Below, one piece after another: positions 1-10,740 of a DNA stretch of 64,000 bases. How positions within the stretch are numbered: position 1 is the first letter of the stretch; every line of letters begins with the position of its first letter. Origin of the DNA: Aurelia coerulea (taxonomy: Eukaryota > Cnidaria > Scyphozoa > Semaeostomeae > Ulmaridae); contig CM076951.1 of assembly GCA_039566865.1 (NCBI GenBank), positions 18,857,484 to 18,921,483 on the forward strand, written 5' to 3'. Below the pieces are notes generated by a model, which worked only from the letters and a program-made list of their open reading frames with translations, had not been told where the DNA came from and made no database searches. The translations under genes were made by a program, and so were the position numbers.

Positions 1-208
1 TATCACAGCTGAAAAACAGTTAGTATGACCAAATTTCACCAAAATTATTTCACCACCATTACCGTAAAAGCTCTTAGTCCCCTCTCTATTAGCCATTCTC
101 TCTAATATTAAAGCCTCTTCTGAACGAAATTTTTGAATAAGACCCCTTTCTATTGATGATAATTTTGATGATGAGCTTGCCTGATAATTTTGATATGGTT
201 TGGGATTT

Positions 209-498
209 AAAGGTAATTCTGCTTTCTGCTCTAGTGCACAGCGAGATGTCATTTTGCAAAACCACTCTCTTCAGAAAACAGTTAGTTTCTCCAATATTAT
301 TCGGTCTATCTAAAATCGGTAAAAAGGATGTTGTTCTGTATAATCTGGGCAATCGAAAGATGCATAAATCGCAATATTTCCGTCAACCCTGGCTTCACAA
401 ATCCTTGCTCAAATCTTTTTGCTGATTTCAAAAAAGTGGATTTGCGTCTAAAACTACTCGAAAACTGTGCACTAGAGCGGAAAGCAGAGTTACCTTAA
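209..498. mobile_element. Short inverted-repeat element (MITE-like)
   Basis: About 33 bp at 209-241 recur as an inverted copy at 465-498; the shared core is CTCTAGTGCACAG, with a few mismatches along the arms. The 290-bp span has no credible coding frame. TTAA-like bases lie at both outer ends (207-210 and 495-498) but are offset by one base, so the target duplication is not settled. I infer a non-autonomous DNA transposon; the superfamily is unknown. Confidence 0.6.
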
Positions 499-2338
499 GA
501 CTATCTGTAATTTGTGTATTTGACTCGTAAAACTGTACATGTTGATTTTGCAGAATATGGGGCAAAAGAACTGCAATAAAAAGCTATCACTTAACGTCCT
601 TGTTCTTTGACTTTGTGAAGTCCAGGCCCTCTAATAAGCCCCAAAAACACCTTTTGGGGCTTTGGGGGCTTAATAGAGCTTTTATGGTATTTGCTTTTTA
701 TTCATGGATATTGGCTTCGCTAACATTAATACAATGGTTTTGGAAAAAAAATTTTGTTGCACAGTGGTGTATGTGCTATTAATCTAAACTTCACATGCTC
801 AGCCTTATGGTAGGCTACTGGTCGAGAATCTAAAATCTCTGTTCTTTGATGAATTGTCTTAAGATTCGATACTAAGGACAATATCAACATGCTGATTTCA
901 AATTTGAAGTTAAAATTTGATTATCAATTACGGTTTCCATGGAAACCATAGAAACAACACTGAAAAGAATGTCAGTTTACAACAATGGCAAGAGTTTGTA
1001 GAAAAGACTTGACGAAACAAAAGTTCTTCAACTAAACCCATTACTCCTACGTGTATATCATCTTCCATGTCAGAACTGATAAAGCATCCTATTCTATTAC
1101 CATTGATTAGAGAAATATGGTTAGCTGAATAAATTCCGAAGCATCAATGGCATGGAATGGAACCACAAAGGAATTGTGGGTGTTACATACAATGTTTGAT
1201 GTTCATATTCATACGGCAATTAGGCACATGTTTTCAAACTTTCACTTCACCTTCAATATAGAGATAAAGGGAATTTCGAGATCAAGGAAACCCGTTTTTT
1301 CATGGATAAAGCTCAGTTAAAACGTCGGTTTTGTTTTTAGATCTGTGCATCGTGAAATTGTTGTGTATCAAGAGACAAGATACCGAGGCCAGTTCTTCAA
1401 AGCGTGATAATAAGATATTTGGTTGCAAAATGGTTACCTGAAGGATCGGAGCTCTTCGCCAATAAATGCTTTGATTAATTGCAGGGATCATCATTGATAT
1501 AAGTTGCTTCAATTTCCCTTTCATTCGAGAGTTCTCCGCTTCCCACTTTGCTTCGGTGCTGTGTATAGGCAAGGCACCTGGCCATGCATAATAAGCAACG
1601 CAAGGCCGGAATCTGGCCTTCTTCATTTAGCTTCATTTTCACAACTTCCAGACGACAAGTTTAGCTTGCTAAGTCAAATTCATGATCACTGATTAATACT
1701 GCTTTCCATCTTCAGTCGCAAAAACGTAAGCAAGAGCCTGTAAACCAGACTAGAAAGTGAGCTTCGTGAAGAGACTTGCAGTGCGTCCATAGCGATCACT
1801 GGAGCAACCTTTGTTCTTTCAATGAGGCCTTCGAGAATTGACAAACCTATAACGTCACAGGAGTCTGGTACGCAACGGTCTAACCGCGTTCTGGTTGGAC
1901 CACTTTTTGACAAAAATTTCGCACTTTTGGAGCCTTGTATCTCCAAAATTATAAGGCTGATGAAAAAACCGATTGCACCATTAAAATGAGCATGAAAAGT
2001 TCTATTAAAATGGAAAATAAAAAATTTCGTTTCATATGCACTTTAAAATTGAATCAAAGTTATGAATGCTGGAATCCTGTTGAGCACAAGGCCCCGTCTT
2101 TCATTGATAACTAAAGAATGATCTTACCTCTATATTTCCACAACTTTCACCAAAGCACTCTCCACATGTCGATACACACTTTAGTCCCTGCTTTCGGCAG
2201 CTACATAAGTTTGTCCTGCATTGATTTTTAGAAGTTGTTTTGCAATTACTGTATGTTGTTGAGTATGATACATGAGTCATGATAAAGGGGTGTTCATAAA
2301 GTAAATGTTCATTATTTCATCATCATGATCTTTTCCAG
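499..2338. other. Stretch without a recognisable gene
   Basis: No frame here resembles a known protein; the open frames of 60-110 codons look like chance. A small perfect hairpin lies at 638-660 (GCCCCAAAA, 5-base loop, TTTTGGGGC). The bases just after it (about 665-690, GGGGCTTAATAGAGC and on) recur at about 50420-50443, so this is part of a dispersed repeat. Confidence 0.5.
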
Positions 2339-3264
2339 AATTGGAAGATATGATTGCTGAGTGCAGAAACGAGATGGGCATTGTGGAAAAAAAAGAATGT
2401 GTGGACCAATCGTCAGGACATTGCACATGCAAAATGGGAAGGAAGCAGACAATCGCTAACCGAGGCAATGCTTGGGCAGTTTTATTTAGATGATGTTGAA
2501 TGTAGCAATTGCCACATGCAGCAAGCATTTATAAATTGTATCTACTGCAGAGCATCCGGGCCAATTTATGGAGATTGTGACAAGGAGCTGCACAGGAAAA
2601 AACCATTTCATGATCGTCAGTTCTGGCAGGAAAATCTCTACCAATTCTTGTCGCCCTTGCAGTCAGTTAATGCAGGTGGCCAGCTGATTGATATAAGTAA
2701 GTCTCATATACAGTTGATTTTTCCTTTCAAGCTAATGTCGTAAAAAAGCTGTTTTGGTCCCATTACATAATCAATTCTTCCCATAGCAACAGCAACATAA
2801 TTGAATCACAAAGTGGATAGTTGATTTTTGGATAAATATTTGAAACCTTTGTTGAATGGAGGTGAGCATGTTTGATTCATTTGATAAAGATGCAGTACAG
2901 TATATTTGTCACTGGCACATGTTAGAGGTTATGATACAAATTGTATCAAAGATTTGCATACCAAATTGAATAGAATTTGAAGAATTTTGTAACCATTGTC
3001 TTGAATGCATTATATCAAGTTACAGAATTATAAAATGAAATATCGCAACTGAATATGCAGATCATTAAAAACCTTATTAAGCCAGAAGATGTTTAATGTT
3101 TGATGCCCTGCTGGAAAGATCACTAGGATCAGTAATGTACATATTTCCATCTCAGAAAAATTTGTTGATTTAAAGCCACCAGAATGTAGCATTTGTGGAA
3201 GGATTGACGATCTGTTCTTCACTCCAAGCAGTCAGCAATCAATGTGTTGTGATAAATTTACAAG
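2339..3264 (+). pseudogene. KDZ-like transposase N-terminal region, two-exon relic
   Basis: The frame at 2354-2695 reads WEGSRQSLTEAMLGQ, then a CxxC...CxxC...C pattern (ECSNCHMQQAFINCIYC), and PFHDRQFW with a flanking histidine. This arrangement of Cys pairs before an H...PFH block is typical of the N-terminal zinc region of Kyakuja-Dileera-Zisupton transposases. A consensus donor (GTAAGT) follows at 2696. A polypyrimidine-AG acceptor ends at 3155, and 3156-3264 continues in phase with another CxxC block (PPECSICG) and a donor-like GT. No catalytic core is visible downstream; a stop lies just upstream of the first exon frame. I read it as a truncated relic. A host zinc-finger gene is the alternative. 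Confidence 0.5.
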
Positions 3265-3367
3265 GTACTCCCCACTGTACATTATTTCAGACTGTTCAAC
3301 AATATTCTGATCACATTTGCTGGTGTCGTTGCAAAGAAAGAAACAGAAAGAATGCCAATGTTGGTGG

Positions 3368-3880
3368 GATATTTTCTCCTCACCTCATCAGCATCTCGTG
3401 ATTTTGGGGGCTCAGGGTGGCAGGAGTATGATGGCGCCTTCCGCAAGCATGCCGCAGAATGCCCAAATGTTGACTAGGAGGAGATCCTATCAAATTTATG
3501 GTTCACCACAACTTTGTCACAGATTGCCAAGCTTGATCCAACCCAGGCAAGCAAATATTCATCTCCCTCCTTCCCTTGCTGTAAGTGTGTACATCACTGC
3601 TCTACCTGCCAGGGACCCATAAGAAGATGAATTGCCAAAAGGGAGTACAATCACTGCAAAAACCTCAAATCCCCCTCCCCTCTTCCAGCTAAGAAGCCTT
3701 ACAGAAAATGACTACTTGACTCAGGTGCAGCTGATTTTGTAAATGATGACTTGCCTACTCCAGCAGAGGTAATCCCTCTCAACATCTCCACATGGTCTTC
3801 TTTGCTAGCATATTCTAACCCTGAGGATACAGAGTGGGTTTTAGATGACCTAAAGGAAAAATTTGTATTGATGCAAATGG
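3368..3880 (+). pseudogene. Gag-like retroelement fragment (DIRS/Ngaro type suspected)
   Basis: Read in the frame containing 3395-3470, the sequence gives a conserved-looking RDFGGSGWQEYDGAFRKHAA block. After one in-frame stop come a CxxC-H-CxxC cluster (CCKCVHHCSTC, about 3575-3615) and, after further breaks, a TPAEVIPLNISTW-type block near 3755-3800. The order (FxGxxWxxYDxxFR, then Cys/His cluster, then a TPI/V-N block) matches the gag-like proteins that accompany tyrosine-recombinase retroelements in cnidarians, recalled from family patterns rather than a search. Several stops and a frameshift show it is dead. No reverse transcriptase follows. Confidence 0.4.
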
Positions 3881-3884
3881 ATTA

Positions 3885-4402
3885 GACTTACAAAGTGATT
3901 CCTTGTATTCGTTCAACATTTTTAATCTGATATTTTATTTTCTCTCGTATAAGGACTCACTTCCAATCAGATTATAAACGGGGAGGGACTAAATAATATT
4001 CAAATTGAATGCCTCATTCTGAATTCTTTTCAAACCGAATACCTCGTAATCAAAGTCTGATTGTGAAATGGGGGGTTAACTTAGGATTTTCAGAACATTG
4101 GGAATTACATGAAGTATCTACCATGATAGTTAGAAAAGTAGAGAGTTGCAAAAAACGCAGAAGACGCATGGTTGGAGTAAAGGCACCTTTGTCTGTATTT
4201 CCCATGATAACCTATATTTCCTATATATGTGAAATAAATTGACAGACTGGTTCGAAAATCTCCACAAGGTATGTCATTTTTTAAACATGTGAGTAAAACG
4301 TTGCTGCAAGAAGTATTTTTACAATGTAGACTACTTGGGCCTAAGTAAGTTGAAATAAATTGATATGGTGAAAGGTTTAAACAGTGCACAAGGAATGGCA
4401 AA
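3885..4402. other. No gene seen
   Basis: AT-rich sequence. Two overlapping open frames (4009-4242 plus, 4105-4401 minus) show no recognisable motif and are probably chance. Confidence 0.4.
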
Positions 4403-4911
4403 ATGGACGAGATTAGTTCAGGAACGTGCGTGAATTGTTGTTCAGAGGTGCTAGATTCTCGAGAGAAGCGAAGGTTTAATAGTTATGATGTCATTTTAAC
4501 TGCACTTAGTGATATTTACGGCTTTAAAATTGATAATATTGTAAGATGGGGAAAGAAAATGTCCTTGGACTTCTTGTACATGTGCAGAATCTGTCACCAA
4601 AAAGTGTCAAGTCTGCAAGCTGCAAAGCATAGAATATAGAAAGGCAGCTCAAAACTGAACAAAATGCTCAAAAGAACCTTTTTCAACAATATGGTACTAA
4701 TTTCAAATCAACACCAACTGAAAGCTCGGAGCCCCATGAAGAAGGATCTTCACCTGCCAGGAATAAAATATTGCTGGATCTGTATGGAGACGAAGTGCTA
4801 GCAACAAGCACCATACAAGGACTCCCAAAAAAACGTTGTTTCACAAGACTTGTTGCAAATAAGATTTCACCAGTGGTGAAGGCATACTTGAATTGTTTCC
4901 TTTCTGTTTAA
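4403..4911 (+). pseudogene. Zinc-binding plus coiled-coil protein fragment with a frameshift
   Basis: The frame starting at 4403 encodes a compact CVNCC...REKRRF...CRICHQKV pattern, a paired-cysteine module like the ZAD-like or treble-clef N-terminal domains of multicopy cnidarian proteins. The frame stops at 4637-4639. A shift by one or two bases near 4630-4637 continues as a charged stretch (IERQLKTEQNAQKNL...) likely to form a coiled coil, open to a stop at 4911. The two parts fit as one protein of about 165 residues broken by a frameshift. Function is unknown; a transposon-associated or host regulatory family is possible. Confidence 0.4.
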
Positions 4912-5116
4912 TTGTTTACATTTTATCTTGCCAGAGATGCAGATGCTCGGGGGAAAAACATTCCACAGAGCTGTAGTGACCATTTCAAGCAATAAATATG
5001 AGAACTGAACTTTATGGGTCCTTGTGGCAGTGGCATATTAATATGGAATGAATGTGGACAAATTATATTCATATTTAAAAACCGTATAGTGGGGGAGCTT
5101 ATTACATGAATCGTGC

Positions 5117-6015
5117 AAAATGTGATACCAGCATGAAATTTGGTGGAGATGGGCAGTTTGATACGCTGAAAAAGATGGGATGTGGACACAAGCTGAAAAA
5201 TGCCCCCTTGTGCTATTTTTAGACTGGGGTACTAGGCTCCAGACCTCTAAAAAGGAAATAGTAATCATTTTGCTGCAAATTATGATACCAGCATGAACTT
5301 TGGTGGAGATGGGCAGTTTGATATGCTGAAAATGATGGAATGTGGACACAAGCTGAAAAATGCCCCCTTGTACTATTTTTAGATATGGGTACTAGGTTCC
5401 AGGCCTCTAAAAAGGAAATGGTAATAATTTTGCTGCAAATTATGATACCAGCATGAAACTTGGTGGAGATGGGCAGTTTGATATGCTGAAAAAGATGGGA
5501 TGTGGACACAAGCTGAAAAATGCCCCCTTGTGCTATTTTTAGACTGGGGTACTAGGCTCCAGACCTCTAAAAAGGAAATAGTAATCATTTTGCTGCAAAT
5601 TATGATACCAGCATGAAATTTGGTGGAGATGGGCAGTTTGATATGCTGAAAATGATGGAATGTGGACACAAGCTGGAAAATGCCCCCTTGTACTATTTTT
5701 AGACTGGGGTACTAGGTTCCAGGCCTCTAAAAAGGAAATCGTAATCATTTTGCTGCAAATTATGATCGGGATTATGATACCTGCATGAAACTTGGTGGAG
5801 ATGGGCAGCTTGATACGCTGAAAAAGATGGGATGTAGACACAAGCTGACAAATGCCCCCCCCCCCTTGTACCAATTCTAGAACGGGGTACTAGGTTCCAG
5901 GCCCCCAAAAAGGATACAGTAATCCTTTTGCTGCAAATTGTGATACCAGCATGAAACCTGGTGGAGATGGGCAGTTTGATACGCTGAAAAAAATTGGATG
6001 TGGACACAAGTGTAA
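5117..6015 (-). repeat. Left array of 160-bp tandem repeat, about 5.5 copies
   Basis: Period is 160 bp (equivalent points at 5219, 5379, 5539, 5699), the last copies slightly longer through small insertions such as a C-run near 5860. Each unit holds GATACCAGCATGAAA, GGTGGAGATGGGCAG and GGTACTAGG. Because 160 is not a multiple of three, overlapping open frames of about 96 codons appear in each copy; I treat these as by-products. The innermost copies (5860-6015) are the most diverged. Confidence 0.85.
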
Positions 6016-7745
6016 AAATGATCCCAAATTTTCTTTTTAGGTTTGCTTATTTGGTCCAATACTTCTTGTTGAAATTTGGAATTGATGTTGTGAAACTAGC
6101 TGATCACAAGAATTATTTTACTTAATGTGCTGTTGAGCGGTGTAATCCACCTATTTATCTAGCAGGGTGGCCCTATTTTCACTCCTGATTTTCTGCCATC
6201 ATTGACGCACCTTGCTAAGTTGCTAGCAGACACACTTACATTTACACTTACAATTCAATGGATAGTTAAAAAACAAACGATGCAAGTCTTCATGCAGACA
6301 AACAGAACTTGCAAATAACGCAAATGTTATGTTCATACTTTATACATAGCCTGTATGTAATTCGTTGATTAATTTAATGGTACCTTTCCCAAAAACTTCG
6401 CATATAACGTTAAGGCAATTCCCTTTCCCCAATCACCTATGCTTCCCCTTTCCAGTGCTTCATGTACAATTCGCTCCATCCCATCATTAATACATACATT
6501 CATAACACGACGATAAACTGATACAACCAATGATTACAACTATAAGGCCTAAATTCGGCACAATGCCAAATATCTCAATCCAAACCTAATCATCTCCCTT
6601 CAAACCCATTGCAACAAAAATCACAACAAAACGAATTATATGTAGTCATTGACAGTGTTCCACTGTCCAGGGATCACTGAGGGTACCCGTATCCCCCTTC
6701 GGGGACAATATTCCGATCCTACTACCATAGAAACATTTACAGGAGAACCGCTGAAGATCAAATGATTTTGAAAATAAACAACAAAAAACAAAAAACAATA
6801 ACTAGAAAGTGATTTTAACAAATGACACCACCAATCAAATTGCATCGCTTAGCACAACCCCCTCCCCCCCTCAAACCTTCATTCAGCATATCCTTGTGTT
6901 AGCACCTCCCGTTGAAATGGTGACCCCGGTGAGCCTATTCTCCCACCCTACCCTTTACAACTTGGAACAAATGAGTTTCCCATTTACTGTTATGCCTTTT
7001 TCATACCATTCCAAACCAATCGGAAAACAGACGAAAACGAAAACAAATGGTCATAGCAGAACACGAAAACGTACACAAGGAACTTAACATCACATAAAAT
7101 ACACGACAGAACCTTTAACGACCAAATTAAAAAAATGCGTTGGGAAATTCTAGCCCCCCACTCTCATGCCCCATTCCTTATTTCCTCCAAACCACAACAT
7201 GACACACAATATACCAATCCCACCAGGCAACATGATAAGTACAAGAGGCCTCTGTATACGGAGATCCTCTACCACACCTAACTCAGCCCCATTCTTCGCA
7301 TCCTTCTCAGCGTTTTCACCATGTTCCTTCTTTGATTCTCTTTCAAAACAAACACCAGTAGTACACACGAGAACAAAAACCTGATATCGAAAGATTTATA
7401 TCCCAGAAAATATAACAAAATAACAACCTAAATTGTGGAGACATTTGGTGAAATCCACCCCCGTCCCTTTACGAACTAAGACACTGTAAAACACCGGTAA
7501 AAAATCCATAAAACATTAACAAAAGGCTCCCTTTGCATGGTGATCCTACAATACAACAAACTCTGCACCAGTCCTCGAGAACAGTAAGAACAGCCGGTTG
7601 GTAATACCTCTTATATTTCTTAATTAACTTTATTATTGTTTCTTCAAACAAAATAGCAAATTTTAAACTCTCAGCGAACACTTTGTTTTGGGTGCGATAT
7701 TACGAAGTGGAAAAGGGGGCATAGAGCCTAGTATCTAGTATCCAA
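6016..7745. other. Spacer between the inverted 160-bp arrays
   Basis: About 1.7 kb, with runs of C on the plus strand (for example 6858-6868). It has no reading frame longer than about 90 codons and none resembles a known protein. I see no array unit inside it. It may be the unique or captured core of the foldback-like element. Confidence 0.5.
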
Positions 7746-8496
7746 ATCGGAAAATAGCCAGGGGCATTCTTTAGCTTGTGTCCACATCCCATCCGGTTTT
7801 TTCCAGCGTATGATAACTGCCTATCTCTACCATGTTTCATGTTGGTAACACATTTTGCAGCAAAATGATTGTGAAAGTCTTTTTGAGGCCTGGAATCTAG
7901 TACCCCAGTCTAAAAATAGCACAAGGGGGCATTTTTCAGCTTGTGTCCACATTCCATCATTTTCAGCATATCAAACTGCCCATCTCCACCAAGTTTCATG
8001 CAGGTATCATAATTTGCAGCAAAATTATTACTATTTCCTTTTTAGAGGCCTGGAACCTAGTACCCCAGTCTAAAAATAGCACAAGGGGGCATTTTTCAGC
8101 TTGTGTCTACATTCCATCATTTTCAGCATATCAAACTGCCCATCTCCACCAAGTTTCATGCAGGTATCATAATTTGCAGCAAAATTATTACTATTTCCTT
8201 TTTAGAGGCCTGGAACCTAGTACCCCAGTCTAAAAATAGCACAAGGGGGCATTTTTCAGCTTGTGTCTACATTCCATCATTTTCAGCATATCAAACTGCC
8301 CATCTCCACCAAGTTTCATGCTGGTATCATAATTTGCAGCAAAATTATTACTATTTCCTTTTTAGAGGCCTGGAGCCTAGTACCCCAGTCTAAAAATAGC
8401 ACAAGGGGGCATTTTTCAGCTTGTGTCCACATCCCATCATTTTCAGCATATCAAACTGCCCATCTCCACCAAGTTTCATGCTGGTATCACAATTTG
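7746..8496 (+). repeat. Right array of the same 160-bp repeat, about 4.7 copies
   Basis: Equivalent points at 7943, 8103 and 8263 show the 160-bp period. The sequence is the reverse complement of the left array. The central copies are almost identical to each other, differing by single bases such as TGCAGGTATC versus TGCTGGTATC. The innermost copy (7746-7855) is diverged, mirroring the left array, so both arms decay toward the spacer. Confidence 0.85.
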
Positions 8497-8505
8497 CACG
8501 ATTCA

Positions 8506-8988
8506 CCCATTTTTTTGTGCTAACAGCCCTCACTAGTAGTACTGATACTTATGTTTAGAGACTTCCTGACTGCTAGCTTTTTCCCTCATATGGGAGAGAT
8601 TCTGTTCACAGTTCAAATCATGCAGAATTTTAAATAAAGTAATTACCCCACAGCTCATTCATGTGTGCATTGATCCATTGTCACATGATTTATCATTTTG
8701 GAAGATAAAATGTTATGAACACAAATGTATGTATGTATATAATTATTTAGCCTTGATAACCATATACAATAAAAAAGATCAAGGACGTAGTAAGCACCTC
8801 AAACTTGGAGGGGCACAACACTTCAGATTTCAGATTTCAGATTTTCATTAACTCAAAATAGCCTAATACATTTGAAGAAATAGTATATTTTACCAGCTAA
8901 TTTAAGACTGTAAAACGAACATAACATTGCGAACTAAAGATAGCTAAAATAGAACTAAAGAGATTTAAAATGTTGACAATACTATAGA
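8506..8988. other. No gene seen
   Basis: AT-rich flank between the foldback-like element and the LINE tail. A short triplication of CAGATTT lies at 8823-8843. Nothing else recognised. Confidence 0.4.
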
Positions 8989-9848
8989 TCATGGATTGCT
9001 AGCACTATCATTCTGTCCATAGGATGATGTTAAACATGTATTGATATATTCATATATAACATCTGATAGGTTTGGATCACGTGCTGTCATTAAATATAAG
9101 AATTTTGACGAAGCATCCATGTGACTGAAAGTAGGTTTAAACTTTGAAATGGTATTGAACGTTGTTTCCCTCGTTTTTTCGTTGATGCGACAACTTAAAA
9201 GGCAGTGTTTTTCGTCTTCAAGAATACCACATGTTTGGCACTTTCTGTCTTCCGGTTTTTTTCTAGGCCTATGATATCTTCCACTTTCTATCTGCAAACG
9301 ATGATCAGAAAGTCGAAATTTACTTATCATCACTCGCGAAGGCAATGAGTTTACTTCAGAGAAGTACGGTTCCATGATAAAGTCGTTTTTGAATTGGCGA
9401 TAAGTGCGCATCTTAGGTTGTTTATGCAGTTCTGTGAATGTACTTTGTTGCTCGCAATCCATGATTCGTTGATGCATTTTACTAACTAAACTATTGTTGA
9501 TAGTGTCACTTTCAGTATCGTGATATGTTTCCCATAAATCTCCCATCCCGTTTTTAAAAAGAATAATGTTTATGTTAGTCGCCCATGAAGGAATATTTTC
9601 TAAGCTTTTCCTATATAACTTACTTATGATCCTATTTCTGTTTCCACCAGCTATGCATAACCAATTTTTGATTGTTGATTTGAATCCTATTGCATTAAGA
9701 TTGTGTCTACCTAGTTCACATCAACATCCTATGTTGGAGGTATTCCTCTTTACTCCCAATAGATTTTTGCACAATCTAATATTCAGTTTCTCAATAGGAT
9801 TTGTGTTTTTAGAACTCCAAGAATGTTATTAAGTTTATAGTACGCCTT
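8989..9848 (-). pseudogene. LINE C-terminal region with CCHC-like motif
   Basis: The open frame 9546-8989 (185 codons) ends a non-LTR retrotransposon protein: RTYRQFKNDF, then VMISKFRLSDHRLQIESGRYHR, then CQTCG...DEKHCLLSC, a CxxC-H-C knuckle common after the reverse transcriptase of several LINE clades. Upstream on the same strand (9848-9546), with one in-frame stop, comes the matching LLGVKRNTSN...ELGRHNLNAIGF block of the same family. It is one half of a LINE split by the insertion at 9866-10731; the reverse transcriptase half is at 10741-11568. The exact clade is not determined. Confidence 0.75.
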
Positions 9849-9865
9849 GAGAGCTCGTTTGTAAA

Positions 9866-10731
9866 TTGACTTGCTACAAGTCTTCGTTTGCCTTCTATTC
9901 GTAATGTCATTGTGTATAGTTCATACCGCGCCGGAGGCGAACGAGCACGCAGCGCGAGGGCGGTGGAGGAGGGGAAGAACGAAGACTTGTTACTCTCGGC
10001 AACCTAAAAATAGTACGGACAAGATTCTGTCCGCGGCTTTTCCTTTGAAGTTTTGAATAAGCCAATCACCATTTATAATCATTTTCAACATCAGATTGTG
10101 TCAGGGGGTTACCAGAAACGATTTCTTTCTGTACGCGTGTCACTTCGATTGAGAAATCACCGTCCTTCTTTTTATTTGTTAATCCGATTAGGAACACGAC
10201 AAAATGAATTTCCGTAAAGGATTAATTCATTTAACCCCCTTGACTGATCCTATTGTTCACCGTTAAACTGCCACACATGAAAACGAAAACTGGACAAAAG
10301 TGTGTCGCTTTTGCTGGTGGGAGGCTTTTTAATGAATTGCCACTCGATGCAAGGAAGATTGAGTCCAGGATTGTTTTTACTTCGTTTTTAAATGAACATT
10401 TCTCGTGAAGAAACTATCGATACGTATATTTCCTTTTATAAAACAAACACATAATGTAGCAGCTATAAGTTCTTTTCCTTTTACTTTTATGACCGGACCC
10501 TTAAGATAACAGCATAATCATTATGCTGATAGGTTATCCTGTATAAATATTCGTATTATTATTATTATTACTATTATTATTATTATTAGTTCATGCAAAC
10601 AAGATCCAATTATGAATTGACAAGGGTCACAAGTCTCAGTTTCTCTTCCTTCCTTCTGACTCCTTCATTGAACCCTCTCATCTGAGGCACTGCACTCTCT
10701 GAGATTTATACTGAGACTTGTAGCAAGTCAA
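9866..10731. mobile_element. MULE-type non-autonomous element with 9-bp target duplication
   Basis: Perfect 18-bp terminal inverted repeats: TTGACTTGCTACAAGTCT at 9866-9883 and its complement at 10714-10731. They are flanked by a perfect 9-bp direct repeat GTTTGTAAA (9857-9865 and 10732-10740). A 9-bp duplication is the signature of Mutator-like transposons. The element interrupts the minus-strand LINE; removing it with one copy of the duplication brings the LINE coding back together in a plausible frame. An internal inverted copy of the terminus lies near 9977-9993. It carries no transposase, but it does contain a LINE 3' tail. Confidence 0.85.
10262..10588 (+). pseudogene. CR1/L2-type LINE 3' tail nested in the MULE-type element
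   Basis: The last 35 or so codons (10296-10407) read FAGGRLFNELPLDARKIESR and on to a stop, closely matching the C-terminus of the minus-strand LINE at 43576-46923 (FNDLPLSARKIESRILF). The 3' untranslated part shares the GGATAACCTATCA-type sequence (inverse orientation at 43447-43459). It ends in an ATT microsatellite at about 10553-10588, equivalent to the TAA run at 43411-43431. Microsatellite tails rather than poly(A) are typical of CR1/L2-like LINEs. Confidence 0.75.
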
Positions 10732-10740
10732 GTTTGTAAA

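Larger units (their letters stand above)
5107..8505. mobile_element. Foldback-like element: inverted 160-bp repeat arrays around a spacer
   Basis: The left array (about 5117-6015) and right array (about 7746-8496) consist of the same 160-bp unit in opposite orientation. Both arrays end outward at the same boundary: TGAATCGTGC at 5107-5116 on the left and its complement GCACGATTCA at 8496-8505 on the right. The 3.4-kb unit therefore has long, modular terminal inverted repeats, the structure of foldback (FB) transposons. I see no target duplication: the flanks are ...CTTATTACA and CCCATTTTT.... No transposase frame is visible in the spacer, so mobility would have to be provided in trans. Confidence 0.55.

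Noticed and set aside
5038..6059. Series of overlapping 96-111-codon frames repeating the same peptide
   Set aside because: They are translations of the 160-bp array. The period is not a multiple of three, each copy restarts the frame, and no start or regulatory context supports a protein family.
7150..7368. Minus-strand frame with a hydrophobic Gly-rich segment
   Set aside because: Overlaps an equally long frame on the other strand and has no motif; chance.
9871..10056. 61-codon frame with a signal-peptide-like start (LLFVMSLCIVHTAP)
   Set aside because: It lies wholly inside the MULE-type element, starts in its terminal repeat and has no conserved domain; likely chance.
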